From Deroplatys truncata (taxonomy: Eukaryota; Arthropoda; Insecta; Mantodea; Mantidae): a DNA stretch of 64,000 nt. Positions 12,036-24,274 of this stretch are shown here, piece after piece (the first letter of the stretch is position 1; the number at the start of each line of letters is the position of its first letter). Both the position numbers and the translations under genes were made by a program. The notes beneath the pieces were generated by a model, which was not told the DNA's origin, did not search any database, and saw only the letters and a list, made by a program, of their open reading frames with translations. The stretch covers positions 73,959,573-74,023,572 of the forward strand of contig CM060986.1 in NCBI GenBank assembly GCA_030765065.1. The letters run 5' to 3'.

Positions 12036-14099
12036 TTAATTCCAGTCATGTTTATGTAGGACACGCTTTCTATTACAGATTTTCTTTTATATGTCTATAT
12101 TTCCTAAAATGCAAAAGTTAGATTTCTGAACCCACCTGAAGGAGAACCAAAGAGAACCAAGGAAAACAGCGCGAACCCTGATTGTAGTCCTAAACTCTTT
12201 GGAATAAGTGACTGGTAAACTTTTTAAATAAAATCTCGAAATCTGTTTTTCTCGCTTTAATAATTTTTTACATTCAGGTACGCATTAGATTATAATATTA
12301 TTATATGTAGATCTATTGTCAAAAACCCTGATCTAGGTACACACTATTAGTGCACTAATGGAGCTATAGGCCTGAAAGTTTTACTACTGTTTAGTATCAC
12401 CCTAATAAGTGAAACTATGAATCGAATTTATTTAATTCTAAACAGTTTATTAAAAAAGCTAACCTTGAATATTTAAAAAAAAAGTAATTTTCTTTTAAAA
12501 ATTACATTTAAAAAGGTAAGAGCTTTTTTAAAGATTGGTTCGTATTATTATAAATAAAATATTGAAAGGCAAGCTTTGCAAATTTCAGAAACGTAAATGT
12601 AATAGTTATTAATAAAGTGTGCCAGAAATACGTAAAAATAACATGGACGATACAGGGAAGGTGTCTTACCTTAACATTTTCATTAAGAAACACACTCACA
12701 TTCACACTTCAGAGTCTGCGAAGCGTAGGGAACCTTGTAATCCAAGAAAGGTTGCCCCACCCTAGCTCGAAAGCCGATTTTATACGGCATACCTACATAG
12801 GAACATTTTCATAATGAAAACAATGAAGACTCATTATATACTAAAACTTTATAATTTAATTTAACGTTAAACTTTTTGTTCATGAAATGTAATTATTATA
12901 TTTAAATCAAATGTACGTCTACACTCTAGCTTTTACGTTTAATTGCTACACCGATCGAAATAGTTTATAAAAATGCCAACCGTTTATGCTTATTAATTTA
13001 TTAATGAATGAGTCATTGATATGAAAATTACACTATAACATAAATTTCAGCTAAACATAACACAGCATAGGATAATTTCCAAAAAATTTAAAAATCGGAG
13101 TGCTTTAAAAATTTAACACACCTATCAGAACGAGCGGAATCAACATATTTAAGGCATGTTAAAACCTAACAATTCAAGAAAAGGAAGAACTAAGGTTTTG
13201 CAAATCGCATCCCTTAATTTTTAACTTCAATATACATACTTGTTTTAAATTCCACACTATTGTTTAAAACTTCATAGGATTTTATGAGTAAAAAGCACGG
13301 ACAAACACTTAAATATTAAAGGTTTATAAATCTTCATACCTGAATCTTCAATAAACTTATGATAAATTTTACATGAATATATTTTTTTATGTTACAAAAG
13401 GTTAGCAGTGCTTATTCTCTCAATTTGCTAATGGCATAACGTATTTCTTTTATAATTACTTTGTACACTAATTACATTTATTTTCTTTGCAGGTGAGTAG
13501 TTACATGCTGGAAAAGCGGATTAGGTTGGTAAGTCACAGAAGTTAACATTTAGCAGCTTTCCTATAGGCAACTGAAGTTTCTCAATTATTGTAAATTAAA
13601 GATAATCTACACCTACCAAGTGGGTTTTATCATAGTAATCCCATGAGCGGTTACGAATTTATCTGATGAAACTCGAAACTTCGAGTGGGTACTATTCCAC
13701 GAATAAAATGTAGTGGAATAGTTAATGTCTTATTTGTGTTAAAGCAAATCACCAACCTGTCAGCTGTCATATTACGACATATTAAGTAATGATCAGTCAC
13801 ATGCGTTACGGGATACTAACCAATGCTACCCACAGTGGAAATGCGAAAATAGTTAATCTAAATTAAGATAGGCTAAAACCAGAACACAAAAAGGACACAT
13901 TTTTTAAAGAACATAATGTATTTGGAAACTGACACACATTTGATTAAAAACACAATTTTTAAATTTGAGTGACTCTGCTGGTTTTCGCAATGGAAATTGA
14001 AGTGAACTGGACGAAGTGGAAGTTGAGGTAGGATTTCGTAATGACATTGTTGATTTATTTGCAAATGTAGCTTCAATGAAAATGCGTTAGCGTGACTTC
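12036..14099. other. Unassigned AT-rich stretch
   Basis: I saw no gene or known repeat. A small 10-bp hairpin near 13,689-13,727 (actattccac and its complement) is the only structure noticed. Confidence 0.4.
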
Positions 14100-14766
14100 T
14101 TGTTACTGTACCCAAAGCTGAATCATGTTTGATACTGCTGTCGAGACGGTTGACGTAGCACTGCATATGATAGTATTTTTACATGTTTGGGTGAAGGCCG
14201 AAAAGAGTTACCGGAAAATGATCAATTTAGATCGCCCCAACACGCACATGTGGTCCCGCAACTCGCTAGCAGCTAGAAGTCTGGGACCTGGGTGTGTAAT
14301 TAAGGGGAAGGCGTGGGTTTTATATTACACAAAAACATTACATAACACACATTACCTGGGATTTATTCACAAAAACGTTTGGCTTCTCTACATAGTTAAG
14401 AAAGGAAACAGGATGAAGGGAGATGCCACAGACCGTCGACCGGCCACACCCGACTGGTTCCAACGACCACTTACTCTCGAGTGACGCTATGTTTTTCCGC
14501 CACCAGCCACAGCCAGACAGGGCTGATGTCACACCAGACAATTTCAAACAGATCTTTCCCTTTGGCATGGTCCGCGCGAAAAGGAAAGACCGTCAAGCAG
14601 AAATATAACCATGGAGACCCAATAATGCTACGTCTGGTAGCAACAATACCGTACAACAGTGCGTCTGGGAATGACAATAAGATTAATATGCCACAGTATT
14701 ACGGTTCAGTAACAAGGTGGCCTTTTATCGTATGAAATCGCACCCTTGCATATTATAAAATAAACG
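14100..14766. other. Unassigned GC-richer stretch
   Basis: Several overlapping short open frames lie on both strands (up to 119 codons at 14,125-14,484), with no recognised domain and no SINE boxes. It lies directly upstream of the candidate promoter. Confidence 0.3.
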
Positions 14767-14832
14767 ACCCTGAATGGCCAATATCCGATTGCTGAATGAT
14801 ATTGGTCAGTGTCAAGTACGCAGTGTATGAGT

Positions 14833-14870
14833 ATATAAAATTAAGCCATTGTAACAAAAATATACTATCA
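14833..14870 (+). promoter_or_regulatory. Candidate core promoter (TATA box)
   Basis: TATAAAA at 14,833-14,839 is followed 30-37 bases later by an initiator-like 'tatcata'. The ATG at 14,967 opens a signal-peptide-like frame. The spacing fits a Pol II core promoter, but TATA-like strings are common in AT-rich DNA. Confidence 0.3.
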
Positions 14871-14966
14871 TAGAAGTAGGCAACGTTGCTCTTCTGCACG
14901 TGCCAACAATCTGATGCACGAAACTGTAATGTGTAAAGATTATGAACATATAGGTTAACATTAAAG

Positions 14967-15050
14967 ATGGTCAGGATACTGCGTGCTCTTCTTAATGCTG
15001 TTATCGTGCTATCTTGCTACATAACAGGTCTTAAGAGACTGTTGTTTTGA
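14967..15050 (+). CDS. Candidate first exon encoding a signal peptide
   Basis: The frame opens MVRILRALLNAVIVLSCYIT: a short basic start, a hydrophobic core and small residues, the layout of a secretory signal peptide. It would join a downstream exon at ACAG|GT (about 15,026-15,029); unspliced, it stops with TGA at about 15,048. It sits about 100 bp downstream of a plausible transcription start. The donor 'gtctta' is weak and I found no second exon in the window. It may be the first exon of a small secreted-protein gene, or chance. Confidence 0.25.
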   Translation: MVRILRALLNAVIVLSCYITGLKRLLF

Positions 15051-15345
15051 AACAGTTGTGCAAAGCTGTTATTAAGTTAAAGGTAACCACCAACATGAAA
15101 ATTGTGCGTCTTAAAATTTAATATGATATATACCCATAAAGTTTCGTTAGGAATTCCGTGTAAAAGCGTTTATTTTAGAAATATAAGTATAGTAGATAAG
15201 GGCTCGTGACTTTAAATAGACTTACAACTCAAATTTGAGGTATTTGGATAAAGAAATGTCATTTTAGTTGCATTAAAACGAGCTCACTTCATCTATCAGG
15301 AAAGTTATCGCTTCACACATTCGCTATGTTGAAACCCTAGAAGTG
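15051..15345. other. Unassigned stretch
   Basis: I see no feature here. Confidence 0.4.
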
Positions 15346-15348
15346 GAA

Positions 15349-15515
15349 TTAATTGTTCTTCCACACAAGCCGTGTGTTGAACAGGGTTGGAGAGGTAGAA
15401 TCAGACGACTGAAAAATTCAATGCCATAGCCGGGATTTGAACTCCGTCACATATCTCCCGGTCTCCGTCCGGTTGCTCTCACCACTGAGCTACCATCGCA
15501 ACATGCCGGCACGAC
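15349..15515 (-). mobile_element. SINE-B copy
   Basis: The reverse complement gives a tRNA-like head ('gatggtagctcagtggtgag', 'gttcaaatcccggc') and a body 'gaatttttcagtcgtctgat' through 'ccaaccctgttcaacacacg' to 'ccacacaag'-type sequence. The same order occurs at 35,128-35,295. Confidence 0.85.
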
Positions 15516-15663
15516 ACTAAATTCTCCAGCTGATTCGCATTATCCCGGTAAACCACAAGATCTCAAATTGTATTGAGATGACATACCCCAATGGCGACTT
15601 ACAATATTGAAAGTACTTTAAGTCCCGGGCTTCATAGTTACAACCACTATTAGGTCAATTAAT

Positions 15664-15775
15664 GGAATTAATTGTTCTTCCACACAATCCATGTGTTGGA
15701 CAAGGTTGGAAAGGTAGAATCAGACAACTGAAAAATTCAATGCCTTAGCCGGGATTTGAATCACGGATTTTAACA
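15664..15775 (-). mobile_element. SINE-B copy, head truncated
   Basis: It repeats the body and B-box region of the copy 150 bp to the left, including 'attaattgttcttccacaca' and 'gccgggatttgaatcacgg'. It stops before the A-box half of the tRNA-like head. Confidence 0.8.
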
Positions 15776-15989
15776 CATTGATAAAAAGGAAGGGTTATAA
15801 ATATTTTTTGAGGAAGAACAATTCGCAGGATATTAAAATCCAGGAAAATTTCTGTTTACACATTTTGAAAGAGTATTACTTCAAACTGCAGTAAAGCGAA
15901 ATTAAAACTAAACCGCAAGGTATTTTTGAGGAATGTTAAAAACAATTAAATGCTAACAAATCTGGAACTAATAATTTGGTTTCAGATCT

Positions 15990-16110
15990 TTTTTTAGGCA
16001 TATAAATAGTTTCATAAATACAAGTAAAATCTCTCGGCCAATTGTCTGACCGGGAATAGAACACGAGCGCTCCGGTTTAAACACAATGTTAATACGATCT
16101 GTGATTAATA
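15990..16110 (-). mobile_element. SINE-C-like tRNA head
   Basis: The reverse complement contains 'gttctattcccggtcagaca' followed by 'ggccgagag', resembling the head-body junction of SINE-C. Only this part is recognisable. Confidence 0.4.
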
Positions 16111-17149
16111 CGTGTTTTTTGGTTCCATTAAAATTTGTTTCAGATATTTTATAGGTAATAAATAATATCCTTTCTAGAAATAAAGGTACATATTTCGGTT
16201 GTAAATATTTGCGCTTGAGAATGAATTCGACTATGCGTAACAAACTCGGCAGTTTACCTCGCCTCTAGCATGGTTTTTGTACTCCTTTTAGAAATATGTC
16301 GTAAGCTGACAATATGGTACGAAAGCTGCCAAGTCGTGCTTACGTCTTTGCGGTTTACAACAAATAAAACTGGTCAAGGAAATAGGTCTTTGAAACCGCA
16401 TGCTTCTGTTTAAAACCGCAGGAACCCCACATTTCCGTAAAAAAGAGGTGTGTACGAGTAAGATCTCATATTGGCCCGCTCGGGAACACGCGATACTGTA
16501 TATTACACTATTTTCATGAATGCTTTATGACGGAATAAATAGAAGGTGAGGCCACGGCTATAATTTGAACCAAAAATGTTTGTTTTGGACTTTTCTGCGT
16601 AATGTTAATATTATTATTTTGAAAATAAAACTTCAGGTTGCTTCAGGTTGAAATTTGTTGTAATGCTGAGCAGTTAAAAGTTGTCAACAAATGAACGGTT
16701 ACCTCAACAACTATGAAAGATAATTTACATGGCACTCCTACACGTCGTATACGTATACATCTGGTTTCATGTTCTCTATAAAAAAAAAGTATTTTTGTGT
16801 TTTAGTATTAATTTTAGTTTCTTAAAAATCAGCCGAAGCTTAATCACCAATGGTATAGCCGTCCACAGGTAGCGTTTATCTAGCGAATGGCAGCACAGCC
16901 GCGAACTTGTTCATGAAAACAAACTCCGTGGACATTACAGCTGGTTCCTTATGTTTGGACGGGTGTAATAGGTTATGTCTCATTTTTAATTTGTTATGTA
17001 TACCTTTTCCTCTGTTTTATAATCATCCTATTGCATTAAACTTAAACCACATTAGAACAAATATGCAATATAATTGATGAAAATATATGTTAACCTGCAC
17101 ACATTTAGGCACCCTCACTGCTAATCATATTTCCACTTACTAGCACCAC
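16111..17149. other. Unassigned stretch
   Basis: I see no gene or repeat feature here. Confidence 0.4.
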
Positions 17150-17151
17150 CA

Positions 17152-17690
17152 TCGAGCGAGATGGCTCCGCGGTAGCGTGTGAGACTCGCATCCGGGAGGT
17201 CCGGATTTGATTTTCATCGGGCCGGTCACTCTGACCATGTTTTTTTTTTTCGTGATTTCCCCGCGTTGCTAGGCGAATCTACGGTAGTTCGCATTGTAAC
17301 TGGAATTTCCTGTGCATAATTTCCTTTCGTCTGTTTCACCTTATCTGTTTCAGAGTTGTAGGACCAGGTGACGGCGGTTGGCTTGTTGCAGCAGGAGGGT
17401 GGAATTTGCGCTATGGAAAGTTTCGTGCTGGCGCTTGGCGGGACTGTTTGTGCCTCCTTCCTTTTTGTGTCGTGTGCGTGCGGGACTCCCAGGTTGCGGT
17501 TGGCTAAGGCAAGGCTAGCAGTCGTCAGGATTGTTGTGTTGGAATTCTTAGGGGTCCCCGTCCTTGCTAGAGTACAATGTCGTCTGGATCTGGCGCCTTT
17601 GGATCTCCCCTTCCTCCCAGGGGTCACGTTGGAATCACAAAGAGTCCACTATGGCCTATGTACGGTGCTGTGTTCCAGTTAGTTACTGGA
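17152..17690 (+). mobile_element. Long-bodied tRNA-derived SINE
   Basis: The head 'gagcgagatggctccgcgg' has a degenerate B box 'ccggatttgattttc'. It is followed by 'gtgatttccccgcgttgcta', the conserved SINE body motif, then a GC-rich body. The 104- and 133-codon frames on its two strands are incidental to this body. Confidence 0.65.
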
Positions 17691-18661
17691 GGCCTCTCCG
17701 TCTGACTACTCCTAACTCTTAATTTAACACTATCACAAGGCAGATGAAGTATTTTTAACCAGCTAACAATATCGTGTTTCTTTACGTTCATTTTATTCTC
17801 TTCATTACATCATTATTAGGTTAAATTCAAATTATAATAAGGATTGTTCAGGTTTCTAAGTAATCGATGCCAAATAGACAGTTTGATGTTCATAATCCCC
17901 ATTATCGAGTATTCCTATTATATTTCCGTTAATAAGTCGCAACTTGACCGTTTTATTCATTATTCATAACATTAATCAAATCTGATTTCTTGCTTCCAAG
18001 TATCTAATTAAAATACCTGCTAGTTCGGCAACTTAATTTTTTGCATTATGAAGAATTGTTGTTTTCCTTGGATCGTCTTTCCTTCGTGTGCGCGTGTGTA
18101 TTTAATTTGTTTTCATTGCTAATCAGCTAATGTTTTTCTATTAATAATTTAAAAAGCCTTTGCCTATGGTCTAATATATTTGTGTAGTACATAAATACAT
18201 TAATTTGTTAGATACTTTGCGTCATTTATATGTTTGTTTTCATTTTTAACGAGTTCACATTTGTATTACGGCCATTAAGTGGTTTACATCAGTTTCGTTC
18301 ATTGAAAACTCTCATTATTTATGTCTTCTTTTTGGTTTTCATTTTATCTCAGCGTAGTAACCATTCTGCTTGCACAATGGATACTCTCATGATCCGAACC
18401 TCTTTCCTGTTTTGATGGGGAGGGAGACAGAGGAGAGGGAGATGAAGAGAGATATGCGCTTCAATCTGTATTTACTTGTTAAATTGAATAGCATGATACG
18501 AGAGAGAACCTGCAATATGTTTACACTTCATAGTAAGTTCAAAAATAACGTTACCAAAGGAAATGAGTAAATCCAGAGAAGTTAAAAGATTGTGAAGACT
18601 GCTGGGGACGAAGGAAGAGAACCGATAGCTGGGGTCAAAGTTATATAACGATCTATCTTAA
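17691..18661. other. Unassigned AT-rich stretch
   Basis: I see no gene or repeat feature here. Confidence 0.4.
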
Positions 18662-18664
18662 TAT

Positions 18665-18709
<45 letters not shown>

Positions 18710-19020
18710 CTTACCACAATGCCTGTCAATCCGACTGCCGACCTCACGTCCACATGCATACGAGAGAGACGAGCAATCATCCAATCGGGGCAGGTGATGA
18801 GGTCAGCATCGTGCCTTCCCCAGCCGGATCGTTGGTTTTCGAGACCCACAGAGTGGTCCAATTTCTCATATTTCTAATGAGGATGAGTGGGTACCGTTCC
18901 TTTATACGGGCAGAAACAACCGCTCGCCATGAATAGGTTCGAACCCAGGTATATTACGTGCCCAGAATCCGGAGCACCACATTCCAACCCATTGAGCCGT
19001 GGCACAAAACTGCCTCTCTT
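18662..19020 (-). mobile_element. tRNA-derived SINE with (ATT)n tail
   Basis: On the minus strand the head starts near 19,015 ('tgccacggctcaatgggttg') with B box 'gggttcgaacctattc'. A roughly 220-bp body follows and the element ends in an (ATT)n run, seen on the plus strand as (AAT)n at 18,662-18,710. The trinucleotide tail is typical of SINEs mobilised by a LINE with a non-poly(A) tail. Confidence 0.75.
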
Positions 19021-19702
19021 ACCTTTGCACTGAAGGCATAAAAAGGGGAGAAGAAATAGAAGTGAGGGATATGGTGCAGAAATTATATACAATTGTCATA
19101 ATCTGCAATCACGCCTTAAATATATATTTCTCCTTTGAGTAGAGTTAGTGTATTAGAGAAAGCTGTTGCTATGCATTACATTTATTCAAAAGTCGCTTCG
19201 CAAATATTCTAAGTACTGTCATAGCTTTGCTAAAAATCCACACGTTAATAAAAACTAGATACATCGGCACCTATTGTCATTCTCTAGCACTTTGTATAAT
19301 TAACTCGGTCTTACTATCCAATTATCGGTGATTACTTCTGCATGCTTAGCAATAAACCACACTACGATTTGCTTTCATACATAGCTGTGCTCTTGCTGAC
19401 TTATTCGATTGAGATCTCTTAGCGTGGCTGCTCTATCTCACATTAAAGATTTAAAAGTTTACTCGTACACGCTTCTGGTTGACTTAACTTTAATAATTCG
19501 AATATACCTCCTTGCCATTCTATTAGCTCTTTCAAATATCACATGACATCCCTACAGTTTCCCCATTCTTAACATCGTTTTTGTGGTCCTGACAGTTTTT
19601 CCCCTAAGCTATAACATTTAATGGGTTTCTGGCTACCGACACGAATTTTTCCCTTCTTGGCTTATTCACAGCTAACTCGGTATACACTTAGTTATAATAT
19701 AT
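19021..19702. other. Unassigned stretch
   Basis: I see no gene or repeat feature here. Confidence 0.4.
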
Positions 19703-19703
19703 G

Positions 19704-20994
19704 GGGTCTTTCAACAAGAATGTCCTATCTTTGAACTTAAATAAAACACATTCTATAAATGATAGAGGTTTATTTCTTTTTTTATTTTGGAACATAATTA
19801 ATGTCATTACGTGTGGAAGAGAACATCAGTTAAGTGACCGCCGCGACTTCGTTGGGTTGCGCGTATACGGTTGACCCAATTTTCAATGACAGAAAAACTA
19901 AATTGGGTCCAACTTCACGAATAAGACGCGTATTGTTATTCATAAGACCATTTACTGTTTCTGGCTTGTTGACATAAACTCGAGATTTAACATAACCCCA
20001 CAGAAGTCATCCAACGTCGATAAATCGCATGACCTCGGGAGCCAGTTAACATCACCACCACGGGAAATAATGAAACCTCTAAACTTCTCCTTCAAAAGAT
20101 AGATTGTTTCGAGAGCAGTATGACATGTGGCGCCATCGTGCTGGAACCAAATATTTCTGAGTTCCATACCATCCAATTGTAGCCAAAAATAGTCCCTTAT
20201 AAGAGCCTGGTATCATTCTTCATTGGCAGTTAGAGCTTCTCCTTCTTCATCTTGGAAAAAAAATATGGACTAATGATTCCACCATACCAAAATCCATACC
20301 ACACACTAACCTTTTGGGGATGAAGTGATCGTTCTTGAATCTGCATTGGATTGTTAATGCTCCAATAGCAGCAATTTTGTTTCTTAACACAACCATCCAT
20401 CCAAAAGTGGGCTTCGTCGCTGAAGAGGATTTTACGACAAAAATCCATCAGCTTCCAATTGCTCCATAGCCCAGTCAGCGAATACACGGCGCAACCTATG
20501 GTCATTGGGCTTTAGTTCTTGAGTTAAAACCATTTTGTAAGCGTGAAACTTCAAGTCCAGATGCAGAATTCGTAAGTTGTGGTCGGCGAAAACCCCAATT
20601 CTGCTCGACGAACAATTGATTTGTTTCCGTTCTCGCGTACACTCTCACGAACGACGCCTATGTTTCGGATGGTGCGCTTACATCGATTACGTATAGGCGT
20701 TCTTTGATCGCTGACAGAACTACTTCTTTCAAATTTATCGATCAAACTCCGAATCGTTCTCTCGCAGGGACGATTATGCACACCGTAAACTTTACGCAAT
20801 ACACGGAAGGTTTGGCGAACAGATGATCCATTTTGATAATAACTTTTCACAATTTCTACGCGTTGCTGAATGCTGTAACGTTCCATGGCTATTTTCAATA
20901 ACAACTGTAACCACGTGAAAAAAATGACTGCTGTAACTCAATAACAACAGCAGCTATCACATGATAAAGATAGGATACTCTTGTTGAAAGACCC
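19704..20994 (-). mobile_element. Tc1/mariner element, DD41D type
   Basis: The inverted ends GGGTCTTTCAACAAGA-N-T-N-TCCTATCTTT at 19,704-19,732 and 20,966-20,994 differ at two positions. A TA follows the right end, and a TA lies two bases before the left end. The size (1.29 kb) is normal for the superfamily, and the single minus-strand transposase fills it. Confidence 0.9.
19952..20886 (-). pseudogene. Tc1/mariner transposase, frameshifted
   Basis: Transposases of the IS630/Tc1/mariner superfamily cut and paste their own element through a DDE/D RNase H-fold. Here the start is MERYSIQQRVEIVKSYYQ, in an N-terminal helix-turn-helix. Three frames carry the protein in order: 20,886-20,551 (DNA-binding half), 20,505-20,230 (first aspartate in ILFSDEAHF) and 20,176-19,952 (second aspartate in WFQHDGATCH, third in STLDDF). 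Forty-one residues separate the last two acidic residues, the DD41D spacing. Frameshifts between the pieces mean no intact protein can be made. Confidence 0.88.
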
Positions 20995-20996
20995 TA

Positions 20997-22169
20997 TACT
21001 TTCTATAAATGTTAAATCATATATAAACAGTTACTTGTACATAAACAATAACATGCAAGAACATGTCCCTCGCACTCCTGCAGCATTCAGTCGATCGGTC
21101 ACCACCTGATGTGGTAAGCAACTCGCATCATAGCTCTCATTAAGATTTTCACGTGTCTAGAACTGTTGCGCCGATTATAATTAATATGTATATAATTGTC
21201 GCTTATTATTACTTAGGCCTGTGGTGTGAGGCGTTGTTTATTTAATGTCTTTGTGTGTCAAAAATACCTGCCACAACCAGCTAATGGGCTAGCGCGTGTT
21301 GCTAGCAACAACAGTCAGCTTTAAATAACCTCGTTGCCAGAGTCCAAGATAAGCACGACTGAGTATTGCATACGATATATTATTTACTTAATATTCTTAG
21401 GTGCTAATAATATCGTCTAGCATTTCAGTCATGTTAATGTTACTCAAGGGTCGTTTTGTTTCTGGGAATTATAGTCTGTAAATTCATAATTTGGCAGTTA
21501 AAGTTATGTGCTTAGAATAAAGTTATTTGGTATTCTGAATCTTAAAGAGACTTTTAATCTGTATAATTTTTAATTCACCTACTGGTAATGACCTATGGTT
21601 GTAAACAGCATTTTCCAGCGCTAGCAACACTACGTCAACCGAATGTAGCCTGGAGTAGGCCACTAGCAGTATTGAGTTTGCCCATTGTTGTTTAACTAAG
21701 CTACCTTATGCATATTTATAGAAACATCGAAGGTTACGAATCGTGCCAAGGTACCTGGTTAACCTGTATGACGTCAATCCAGTTTTACATTACCGCTGAA
21801 TTATAATTTGCATCTTTATGCTGCCATTGTATCAATCTTCCTCCATGCAAATGTAGCTGTTAGAGTATTCCAGAACCTATTCCAAACTGGGCTTCAAAAC
21901 AATTGACAGGAGTTTTAAAAGAGTCACGTGATTAAACTTAAATCATTACATTCGTATTCCTTCTCGGAAAATTCGGATTAAATAAAACACAACCGGCATA
22001 CATAAAGCTCAAGACAGAGATAGAAAAAAGACTACTTTCTGTATCTACTATCGCACTTTCATCCCTCTTCAACAAAATATTCCTACAAATGCTTATCTTT
22101 TATCCACTTCATGTTCAATAAGATAAATATTTTCAAAAATTGTTTCGTTACACATTTAATTGCGGTTAC
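20997..22169. other. Unassigned stretch with two palindromic motifs
   Basis: I see no gene or repeat. It holds GTTGCTAGCAAC at 21,298-21,309 (an RFX X-box-like palindrome) and TGACGTCA at 21,769-21,776 (a CRE palindrome). Confidence 0.35.
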
Positions 22170-22765
22170 AAGAGTTAACAGAAGGCTGAAGCACTAGTCA
22201 AATCTTAAAAAAAAAAAAAATCAGTCGTCATATTCTGGCTTTAAATTCCATACTCTGCATGACATTAGAAACAAATGAATGGTAACTTACCACTTAAAAT
22301 GTAGATTTAAGTATTGGAAAATTCAAACCAATATCTCGGAAATGTTTAATGCCACAAAATGGCATAACAGTTTGTTTTAACGAGATCTGCAGCTGTTGTC
22401 TATGTCTTATGGTTTACAAGTTATACAAAATTCTCAGAATGAAGAGGGTATCACGGATATTCGCCGAAAATTCAAGATACAAGATTCATTGATACATTGT
22501 TTGTCATGCAGATATAAAAAAAATAAAGAAATATTTCTCATGCATTTCTTGAAAATCTGCTTGTCGCAGCATTGGAATAAGCTGAAATTAAACATCAAGT
22601 GTGATACATATCCGGCTTCGAGTTATACTGTTCACACAACACAAAATGGTACTTTTGTTTTAGAAATGCTTATTTTTATTCATTGGACCTCAAAACATGT
22701 CTTTATATATTATATCGAATTTTTCCCCTGCTTACCTACCCAAAGTTGCTAGAGGAAGTAAAAGC
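22170..22765 (-). mobile_element. Rep-A copy, diverged
   Basis: On the minus strand it runs from 'cttcctctagcaactttggg' through 'aaaacatgt' (inverse), 'gttatactgttc', 'acaagttatacaaaattc' and 'atgccacaaaat' to the 'ctagtcaaatct' block. The 118-codon plus-strand frame at 22,396-22,752 lies within the repeat and is not regarded as a gene. Confidence 0.7.
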
Positions 22766-22839
22766 CTAAACACTTCTTGCCGTTATATTGGAGTTTTAAA
22801 ATTTGTGTTTAGCTTTATAAATTACGGAAAGATTGTTAG

Positions 22840-23120
22840 GCCATCCACATAGCACTAGGGAAGCGTTGCTGTCTGCGCTGCGGTTCGAGGCGATCCAGGT
22901 TCGATTCGCTGTATCGAAATATGCATTGTTTTTACTTCTCGGGAACTCCTGTACGGGATGCACTCAACCTCGTGAGTTCATTGTAGGCCAATTTAGCGCT
23001 ACTGAAATAGTATGGTAGCGGCTCCGGTCTCGGAAAAAAGCGATCGGGGGAAACGGTATGCTGACCACATGTCACCCCATCTACCGCAGTCTCTCCATGG
23101 TGTCCTGTATGAACGAAAAG
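22840..23120 (+). mobile_element. tRNA-derived SINE
   Basis: A tRNA-like head with B box 'ggttcgattcgc' at about 22,898 is followed by 'tagcggctccggtctcgg', 'gcgatcgggggaaacgg' and 'atgctgaccacatgtcaccc'. This body layout differs from the other SINEs in the window. Confidence 0.6.
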
Positions 23121-23490
23121 TAACATCCTTTCAAATTTCTGATATGTTGCTACTACTTGATATGCACTCCGGCAAGTGCCTCGGATTCGCAGTGAATGGA
23201 TACGTTCAAGTTATTTGTTTAGCTTTAAACAAAGTGACTTTACGAGGCATTGAAAAGTATGAACCCAGTAATTAATGTTACCTGTATACCATGCATTATT
23301 GATAATAATCGCGATACTTCTTTGATCTGTTTGTCTTATTGTAATTCTACACGTAATTCTCTTTCTCACCCTCTGATTCCCAATTCTTCCCTCTTCCATT
23401 CTCTCCTACTTTCAACCTCCTCCCCCCTTTTTTTTGCTCCCTCTCTCTATGCGAAACTGCATTTTATTCGAGGTTTTTTTAGTTATACTG
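23121..23490. other. Unassigned stretch
   Basis: I see nothing beyond a pyrimidine-rich run from 23,355. Confidence 0.4.
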
Positions 23491-23493
23491 TTC

Positions 23494-23549
<56 letters not shown>

Positions 23550-23573
23550 ATACATACATACAACATACATACA
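23491..23573. repeat. (CT)n(CA)n(CATA)n microsatellite
   Basis: CT repeats pass into CA repeats and then CATA units, ending at the TA used by the adjacent mariner derivative. Confidence 0.9.
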
Positions 23574-23575
23574 TA

Positions 23576-24264
23576 CGAGGGGCGTCCAATAAGTAAGTTT
23601 CCCTATTTTATAAAAAAAAGCATTACACACAATTGATCATGTTAAATTAATTTTATTTATATTGTACAATCGTTCTGTTACTTTTCTACATAGTCAGCAT
23701 GTTTTTACAAGTATTTTTGGGGACGTGATACAAGTTTTTCCAAGCCAGTATTGTACCAGGTCGGGTCCTGTGCTCGCAACCAGCTGTTCACTGATTAGAC
23801 TTCATCACCGTGTTAAAAGTGCTTACCTTTGAGTTGGAGAAACATGTGAAAACCACTTGGGAACAGATCTGCTGAATACGGAGGATATGAGAAAACTTCC
23901 AAGTTGAATCTTGACCCAGGCGGAGCTCAGAAGATTCAACTGGGAAGTTTTCTCGAATCCTCCATATTCACCAGATCTTTTCCTAACTGATTTTCACATG
24001 TGCCTCCTACTCAAAGGTAAGCACTTTTAACACGGTGATGAAGTCAAATCAGTGAACAGTTGGTTGCGAGCACAGGACCCACCTGGTAGAACACTGGCTT
24101 GGAAAAACTTGTGTCACGTCCCCAAAAATGCTTGTAAAAACATGTTGACTATGTAGAAAAGTAACAGGAGGATTGTGGAATATAAATAAAATTAATAGAA
24201 CTTGATCAATTGCGTGTAATGTTTTTTTATAAAATAGGGAAACTTACTTATTGGACGCCCCTCG
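23576..24264. mobile_element. Palindromic mariner derivative (fold-back)
   Basis: Two inverted arms of about 337 bp flank an 18-bp centre (23,913-23,930). Both tips read CGAGGGGCGTCCAATAAGTA and are flanked by TA (23,574-23,575 and 24,265-24,266). Each arm encodes, towards the tip, the decayed C-terminal part of a mariner transposase: a YSPDL..TDFH motif holding the third catalytic aspartate, then a W-R-AQDP and GLEKL region, then a DYVEK end. The element is therefore two copies of a mariner 3' end joined head to head. It could be moved by a mariner recognising the shared tips. Confidence 0.88.
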
Positions 24265-24274
24265 TACATAACAG

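Noticed and set aside
17226..17682. Frames of 133 (minus) and 104 (plus) codons
   Set aside because: Both lie on the GC-rich body of a SINE, one on each strand, with low-complexity or chance composition.
23250..23636. 128-codon frame ending in LSLSLSLTHTHTH
   Set aside because: It is translation of the (CT)n(CA)n microsatellite and the adjacent mariner tip.
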